Assembly (NCBI GenBank): GCA_910592005.1
Contig: CAJVPP010003222.1
Location: forward strand, 1-12,242
DNA length: 12,242 nt
Origin: Funneliformis mosseae
Lineage: Eukaryota > Glomeromycota > Glomeromycetes > Glomerales > Glomeraceae
Reading direction: 5' to 3'
Shown here: positions 7,491 to 12,242 of the stretch, piece after piece
How positions within the stretch are numbered: position 1 is the first letter of the stretch
Layout: every line of letters starts with the position of its first letter
The notes under the pieces: model-generated
The model's database searches: none
Told to the model about the DNA's origin: nothing
The model's input: only the letters and a program-made list of their open reading frames with translations
Position numbers and translations under genes: made by a program

Positions 7491-7958
7491 AATAAATATA
7501 CTAAAGATAATAAAAATACATAAAATAATAAAAATATAAAATATAATAAAAATAATAATAAAAAGTAAAATATTAAGAATAAATATAATATTGAATATTC
7601 TTAGACTTCATTTAAATCATGAAATTAGAATTATCATTAGTATTTAAAAGATCTGCAGATTACATAGATCTTCCATATTTTCAAAATTTGCAGAATTTTC
7701 AGTATTTTCAAAATTCTGGATTAAAGATCATCATACTGCATTATCCAAATGACTTCATTATTATTGATTTGCTAATTATATATATAGAGTGTAACTTTAT
7801 AATAAGGATTATTTATATAAATTTCTCTCAAAAATTATCTTTATAAATAAATTAAGATTATAAAAGATATATAATAATTATTATTAAAAAAAGCACTAAA
7901 TGAAAAACAGTATCACTAATTACTAGTCTAAATTTAGCTATGATTTTTTTTAAAAATT
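7491..7958. other. Low-complexity A-rich tract and a doubtful 75-codon frame
   Basis: 7491-7600 is dominated by AATAAA and ATAATAAAA units that extend the preceding decayed frame as Asn/Lys codons. An open frame from ATG at 7619 to TAA at 7844-7846 encodes 75 residues containing the short repeat FQNLQNFQYFQN, followed by a hydrophobic tail. No homologue is recognised and no ribosomal or promoter context is visible, so I treat it as likely fortuitous. Confidence 0.2.
7678..7713. repeat. Four tandem 9-bp units
   Basis: TTTTCAAAA, TTTGCAGAA, TTTTCAGTA and TTTTCAAAA follow each other without gaps. They encode the tripeptide repeat FQN/LQN/FQY in the 7619-7846 frame. A perfect 10-bp palindrome, ATCTGCAGAT, lies just upstream at 7651-7660. 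Confidence 0.6.
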
Positions 7959-8190
7959 ATTACAAGAATTTGTAGATCTTGATTAAAAGGTGTAAGTATA
8001 AATAGTTTTATAGAAAAACTTCTAGCATAATTCTTTTTATTCTTAGCATGAAAGTCTCTGTATTAGTTTTGAAATACAAAAAAAATTTATGGAAATGGTC
8101 ATGCTATAGACAAAGTAATTTATGAAAAATATGCAGATTTATTAGTAAAAATATGAAGAAATAGTAAAATTTTTATTGAAAATAAGTTAG
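7959..8190 (+). pseudogene. Unassigned plus-strand coding relic
   Basis: I do not recognise the family. A single phase reads KGVSINSFIEKLLA, then several stops, then GNGHAIDKVIYEKYADLLVK (8091-8150), a stop, RNSKIFIENKLGYLINLISQ. The later part is protein-like, with charged and hydrophobic residues alternating as in helices, and is not low-complexity. Stops are TAA, TAG and TGA in about equal numbers, as in the other relics here. No start codon or intact domain is visible, and it could be part of the same transposon-derived material as its neighbours. Confidence 0.3.
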
Positions 8191-8199
8191 GCTACTTAA

Positions 8200-8663
8200 T
8201 TAATCTGATCTCACAAAATTACTAATAGATTTGAAACTAATTCAATTATGAAAAATAGATTATATGATTAAAGATTGATAATTTAGTTCTTTGATTATAA
8301 AAAAAGAAAGTTTTTTAAAAATTAAATAAATGATTTATCTTTTACTTAGGTAATATTTATTTAATTAGATTCTATTTTTATTAAATTATCTAGAAAATAT
8401 AATAAATTTTTTTAATTAATATTTTGATTCTTCACTAAATTACATTTTTCATAAAAAAATAAACAAATAAATTCTTATATTTAAAATTAATATATCATTT
8501 TTATAATATTTCTAGTAAAGGATTCTATGATAGATTAATAAAAGAAATTGAAATAAAATAAATATTTTATTTTATATTTACATTTAATATTATGAATTCT
8601 AATAGTAAATTTTTATTAGTATTACTTAATTTTTAAAGTTTAAATTTAAATTTCTTATATATA
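8200..8663. other. AT-rich stretch without a gene
   Basis: I see no recognisable frame, repeat or element end between the 7959-8190 relic and the left inverted repeat of the Tc1 element. Poly-T and ATTTAAAT-type runs dominate. Confidence 0.5.
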
Positions 8664-8686
8664 GAAGGTGATCACAAATACCCGAA
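8664..8686 (+). repeat. Left terminal inverted repeat of the 1307-bp Tc1 element
   Basis: The repeat starts after TA at 8662-8663. Its core GGTGATCA is shared with the right end at 9948-9970. Confidence 0.7.
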
Positions 8687-8811
8687 TGATAAGTATTTTT
8701 TGTTTATTCACTTTGTTTATATATTTACATATATTTCTAATTTAAGTATTTGTTTAGAATATAAATGGATGTCGATCACAATAATAATAAATAATTTTTT
8801 TTTGAACAAAA

Positions 8812-9835
8812 ATAGTTAAAATAAAAGAATTGAAATGCTAAAGAATATAGAGCAATTCTTTACAGCTACAAATGAGGTGATTCATATCAAAAATTGCTAA
8901 TATTATTCTATATGGTAAAATAATTATTCATGATGTGATAAAATATTTTAGAGAAACTGATTCTACAATATTGAAAAAACATTGTGATCTAAAGTCACTT
9001 TTTAATTCAAATGCACAATTTTCACTCAAAAAGATTATTATATAAAATTTGAAGCATCGTCACCTTACCATTCAAAAATTCAAGAATTATAGACTAAAAA
9101 AAGAAAGTTTCAATTATTACAATTTGTCAGACTCTTAAAAAAGTCAGCTTACGTTTGTATGTTGCCTGCTCTAAACTATTAATTTCTGAAAATAATAAAG
9201 AAAAAAGATTAGCTTGGGCATTAAAATGAAAAGATTGGATAATTGCAAAATGAAAGAAAGTTGTATTATCTAATAAATCAACATTTAGCTAATTTTTACA
9301 AGGTTGTAACTTACGTGTGTGACATACACTAAAAGAATTTGATTCTTCTTGTTTAACTGTTACAGTAAAACATAATCCTAATCAAATATTTTGGAAATGC
9401 TTTTCGTGATATAGGCTGGGATCTCTTGTTTCTCTTCACGAATCTATAACAGAACAAAGATATGTAAAAGTATTATAAAGGCATGCTATTTCTTCAATTT
9501 ACAAATTAATTTCTCACAAATAAGGAATTTTTCAAGAGAATGCTTTACCTCATTAAGTAAAGATTGCCACTGATATTTGTAATGCCTCTAAGATTTCTAT
9601 GTTACTCTGATCTGTACAAAGTCCTGATTTAAATCTTATTAAAAATCTTTGGAATAAAATTGATAAGAAACTTCATAACTTACCTAATCAACCTAAAAAT
9701 ATAGAAGATTTAGAACGTAAGGTAAAATATGTTTGACATTCAATTCTACTTGAGTATATTCAAAATTTGATTAAAAGTATATCCTGTCACATTTAAGTAT
9801 ATATAGTAGCTGAAGGTAATTCAACAAAGTATTAA
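8812..9835 (+). pseudogene. Tc1-type transposase, dead copy
   Basis: The frame begins ATA GTT AAA ATA AAA GAA TTG at 8812, the counterpart of MVKTKEL in the small element, with the start ATG changed to ATA. The DNA-binding region reads SKIANIILYGK, then HDVIKYFRETDST. A frameshift lies at about 9085-9110. After it one phase runs to TAA at 9833-9835, with ICQTLKKVSLRLYV, LLISENNKEKRLAWALK, VVLSNKSTF, FQENALPH, SVQSPDLNLIKNLWNKID and a final NSTKY. This is the DD34E catalytic domain, about 340 codons in all, normal for Tc1. The first catalytic Asp is Asn (9272-9274), the second has been lost from the FQ..NA motif (9530-9544, one codon short), and the final Glu is Lys (9641-9643). Eleven in-frame stops remain. 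It cannot encode an active enzyme. Confidence 0.88.
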
Positions 9836-9947
9836 TTTTTTATTTTTATTTTAATAAAATATATAGGAAATATTCAGAATAAATAAATTTTTTGCTTATT
9901 CTAAAAAAAGTTAATATAATAAGTAAATTCAAATAGTTTAATTAATT

Positions 9948-9970
9948 ATTTAGATATTCTGATCACCCTT
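9948..9970 (-). repeat. Right terminal inverted repeat of the 1307-bp Tc1 element
   Basis: The reverse complement begins AAGGGTGATCAGAATATCTA. It is followed by TA at 9971-9972. Confidence 0.7.
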
Positions 9971-9972
9971 TA

Positions 9973-10600
9973 TATATTTAAAAAAAAAATATTTGTTTAT
10001 CTAATAAAATTTAAAAAAGTTAAATTATATATATTTTTAATTAGTTATAGCAAATTTGTTATAATTATATTATTATATTTATTAGAATAAATACTATTTT
10101 ATATTCATTTTTTACGTTAATAAAAGAATTAATTTCAAAAAAGAAAAATATTAAAAGAAAATATGATTTTAGTGATTAAGTCAAAAATGTAATGCAAAGA
10201 TTAAATAATAATTTTAGTAAAGCTTTTTTCCATTAAAGTAATAAAGATAAATATAATTAATTTAACTATTTTTTAACTAATTTTTCTTTGTTATATAGCT
10301 GCTTAAAATGATTAAATCTGCAAAATATTATAATCAAAATTTAGTGTTATATTAGTAATAAAATCATATAATGCAAACAAAATAGTTTTTCTTTAAATAT
10401 TTCAATTTTTTTTAAAAAATAATATTTTAACTATTTAGATGGTTGCTTTATAGGTTTTGTTAATAGAAACGCCCAGTAATTTATTTTTGAACTAAGTATT
10501 AAATAAAAAATAAGTTAAACTATTAAAAATTAAAAGTAGTTATCATATTAATTATGCCTTATAATTCCAAAAGTTTTAGTTATATATAATTCTAAAATAT
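9973..10600. other. AT-rich stretch without a recognisable gene
   Basis: Only short protein-like pieces appear, such as DGCFIGFVNRNAQ near 10440-10480, too short to assign. I see no repeats or element ends. Confidence 0.45.
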
Positions 10601-10623
10601 TATAATAAAAGAAATATGCTAAT

Positions 10624-10860
10624 ATGAAAGATATTATAGGTAAAAAAGAGGCATGCATTAGTAAATTAGAGAAAGTACTAGAGTATAAAAATATAAAAAT
10701 AATATAACTGACTGAATAGATTAAAAAGTAACTAAAAGAATACTAACTAATGATTCTAATCTAAAAGCATAATACAAAATTTTTTTAACTTATTGGAAGA
10801 AAAAATTAAAAAAAAGCTCTTTTACCTTATTTTCTTCTTTTTAAAATTCTATAATAAATA
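10624..10860 (+). pseudogene. Coiled-coil protein relic
   Basis: I do not recognise the specific family. An ATG at 10624 begins MKDIIGKKEACISKLEKVLE, followed by YKNIKII and a TAA, then LTE, a stop, IKK, a stop, LKEY. A frameshift then gives TNDSNLKA, a stop, YKIFLTYWKKKLKKKL. The Ile/Leu spacing with many Lys and Glu residues fits an alpha-helical coiled coil of about 65 residues. The coding region probably began further upstream, since the phase before the ATG also reads plausibly. Isolated coiled coils occur in many unrelated proteins and in some transposon proteins, so no function is proposed. Confidence 0.35.
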
Positions 10861-10869
10861 ATAATATAA

Positions 10870-11740
10870 CAAAAATAATTAGTATAATTTATAATATATT
10901 TAATTTATAATTAATTAATAAAAATCAAAACATATTATAAATAATAAAATTTTCTTTTTTGAATAAAGATTTATCTAAAATATTATGCCTATATTTGTCT
11001 AAAAGAGTAAAATCAACCCTAACTAAAATTAAAAAATAAACTATTAGATTTTGATTATTAATCAATAAAATAATAAAAAAAATCAACTATCTAATTGTAT
11101 CTTATAACAAATTAAAATGACAAATTTACTGATCTAATTTATAAAATCAAAAATTATAAAAAAATTAAATAAAATTATTAATCAATGATTATTTTATTAT
11201 AATTAAATCAATAATAAAATAGAAATAAATAATATATAATAGTAAAAAAAAATAACTATAAAAAATAATTTTATTATATGCTATTATGGCAGATCTAAAG
11301 TAACCTATTTTGATAGAATAAAAATAATATCTTTTATGCTATACTTGATAAGTAATTATTATGTATATATGCAAAATATAGGTAAATTATATAATATCTG
11401 TAATAAATACTATTATGAAGTATTTAATATTTTAATTAATCTTATATAATTATATATAAAATAAAGATTACAAATATATTGATTTTTAAAAAAAAAAATA
11501 ATAATTTTTGTTTGAAAAATTTTTATTATAAATAAATTATAAAATTTTTTAATTATAAAATATTAATTAAAGAATAAATAATCTTAAAAAACTATATCAT
11601 CACTTAAAAAAAGCTTTAAAAATAATTTTTTATAAATAAAAATAGAACAATATTACATATAAATATAATTAACTACTACTTATTATATTATGACTAGTGT
11701 TGATCTTGATAATTATAGATCTACAAATATATGGTGAAAT
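10870..11740. other. Extremely AT-rich stretch without a recognisable gene
   Basis: The sequence is mostly A/T runs and AATAAT/TTATTA units. A plus-strand phase at 10963-11160 reads LYLSKRVKSTLTKIKK and continues with about six stops in 66 codons, which is near chance. Nothing else stands out. Confidence 0.45.
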
Positions 11741-11754
11741 ATAGAATATCAAAA

Positions 11755-11859
11755 ATATCAAATATATTAAACATGTTTAAACATATTTAATATAGTTAAT
11801 ATGTTTAATATATTAGATATATTTAATATAATTAATATAGTTAATATATTTGATATATC
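11755..11859. repeat. Imperfect hairpin holding 9-bp tandem repeats and a perfect palindrome
   Basis: ATATCAAATATATTAAAC (11755-11772) is complementary to 11839-11856 at 16 of 18 positions, with about 66 bases between. The interval contains roughly eight 9-base units of the type ATATNNTTA (for example ATATAGTTA, ATATGTTTA, ATATAATTA) from about 11783 to 11853. It also holds a 14-bp perfect palindrome, TTAAACATGTTTAA, at 11767-11780, which overlaps the left arm. No coding role is apparent. Confidence 0.65.
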
Positions 11860-11879
11860 AAAATATGTAATAGAATAAA

Positions 11880-12141
11880 TATAATACAAGCTCTTTGTAA
11901 ATTAAAAAAGACAGATCAATGGCTATATAAAAATCTTTTATAAAAGATAACGTAATGCTACTCTTTTACTTTGTGTATTCCTTTTGTTTATTCTTTTTTC
12001 TTATTTTATTATATTTTATTATCTTATTATTTCTTTTTATTTAATATAGTATTTCTTATTTTTTATGTAAATCTATTTCCCAATAAAAAATTTGATATAA
12101 AAATTCTATAAAAATATTAAGTTTTATAACGTGTAACTTTT
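11880..12141. other. T-rich interval before the right-edge frame
   Basis: Pyrimidine-rich plus-strand sequence at 11960-12070 (CTTTTACTTTG, then TTATTTTATTA runs) precedes a slightly more G-containing segment. It could be upstream non-coding DNA of a gene to the right, but I see no definite promoter element. Confidence 0.3.
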
Positions 12142-12242
12142 ATGGAAAATCAGTATAATATATATGTTTTTTTCTTAGGTAAAAACCTTAAACTTAATAC
12201 GGAAAAGTGGGAAAAAACGTATACAAAAAATAAGGAAAAAAC
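12142..12242 (+). CDS. Possible start of a gene running off the right edge
   Basis: An ATG at 12142 opens a frame with no stop in the remaining 33 codons. It encodes MENQYNIYVFFLGKNLKLNT followed by EKWEKTYTKNKEK. Base composition changes here to purine-rich with more G than the rest of the window, which fits a coding exon. Alternatively, TTTTTTTCTTAG at 12168-12179 could be a splice acceptor, with an exon starting at 12180. The length is too short to separate either reading from chance. Confidence 0.2.
   Translation, partial: MENQYNIYVFFLGKNLKLNTEKWEKTYTKNKEK

Larger units (their letters stand above)
8664..9970 (+). mobile_element. Full-length Tc1/mariner element, inactivated
   Basis: The element is 1307 bp, the usual size for Tc1, and is flanked by TA at 8662-8663 and 9971-9972. 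The left end reads GAAGGTGATCA and the reverse complement of the right end reads AAGGGTGATCA, matching at 9 of 11 positions, with a further partial match (AATACCCGAAT against AATATCTAAAT). A second GATCACAATA-like motif at 8774 may be the remains of an internal transposase-binding repeat, as in elements with IR/DR-type ends. Inside lies a transposase gene of the expected length. Its termini differ from those of the 595-bp element, so at least two Tc1 subfamilies are present. Confidence 0.8.

Noticed and set aside
7619..7846. Plus-strand open frame of 75 codons
   Set aside because: It contains a 9-bp microsatellite and a hydrophobic tail and has no homologue I recognise. It is more likely fortuitous than a gene.
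1..12242. A nuclear code with UAR as Gln and UGA as Trp as the main explanation
   Set aside because: Catalytic Asp-to-Asn and Glu-to-Lys changes, ATG-to-ATA starts and frameshifts show real decay, which a reassigned code would not explain. I kept it only as a test in the findings.
1..12242. tRNA, rRNA and CRISPR features
   Set aside because: No tRNA-like conserved box, no rRNA-like conserved segment and no regularly spaced identical repeats were seen on either strand. The direct repeats present are microsatellite-like or coding.

Overview
The window is very AT-rich (by eye under about 20 percent G+C), with A/T runs and few long reading frames. I see no intact, confidently functional gene, rRNA, tRNA or CRISPR array. 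It reads as a repeat-dense, decaying part of a eukaryotic nuclear genome. Three things together suggest a fungus of the arbuscular mycorrhizal group (Glomeromycotina, Rhizophagus or Gigaspora-like): several Tc1/mariner elements with TA target duplications, a Crinkler-type (CRN) nuclease-domain relic, and Asn-rich repeated genes. This is inference from composition and family content; no marker gene confirms it.

Layout. 1-118: right end of a Tc1-like element cut by the window edge. 253-725 and 6705-7162: two diverged copies of one repeat in opposite orientation, about 6 kb apart; the left copy keeps an open 86-codon Asn-rich frame (276-536, minus), and the right copy belongs to a longer broken gene (6899-7490, plus). 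Between them lie a possible rhodanese-like fragment (813-944, minus), a CRN-like nuclease pseudogene with a possible intron (1998-2790), an unassigned minus-strand relic (2909-3253), a 595-bp internally deleted Tc1 element with both inverted repeats and TA duplications (3424-4018), a hAT-like fragment (about 4152-4559) and featureless AT-rich DNA. To the right are an unassigned relic (about 7959-8190), a full-size dead Tc1 element (8664-9970), a coiled-coil relic (10624-10860), a hairpin with 9-bp repeats (11755-11859), and a short frame that runs off the right edge from 12142.

The pieces are linked by how they have decayed. In-frame stops fall mostly where Gln or Trp is expected (CAA to TAA, TGG to TGA). 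Start codons have become ATA, and two catalytic acidic residues of the large Tc1 element have become Asn and Lys. All of these are C-to-T or G-to-A changes, with comparatively few indels. A cytosine-deamination or RIP-like process is the simplest reading. A reassigned genetic code is a less likely alternative that deserves one explicit test, because the Trp sites I can recognise became TGA and none became TAG.
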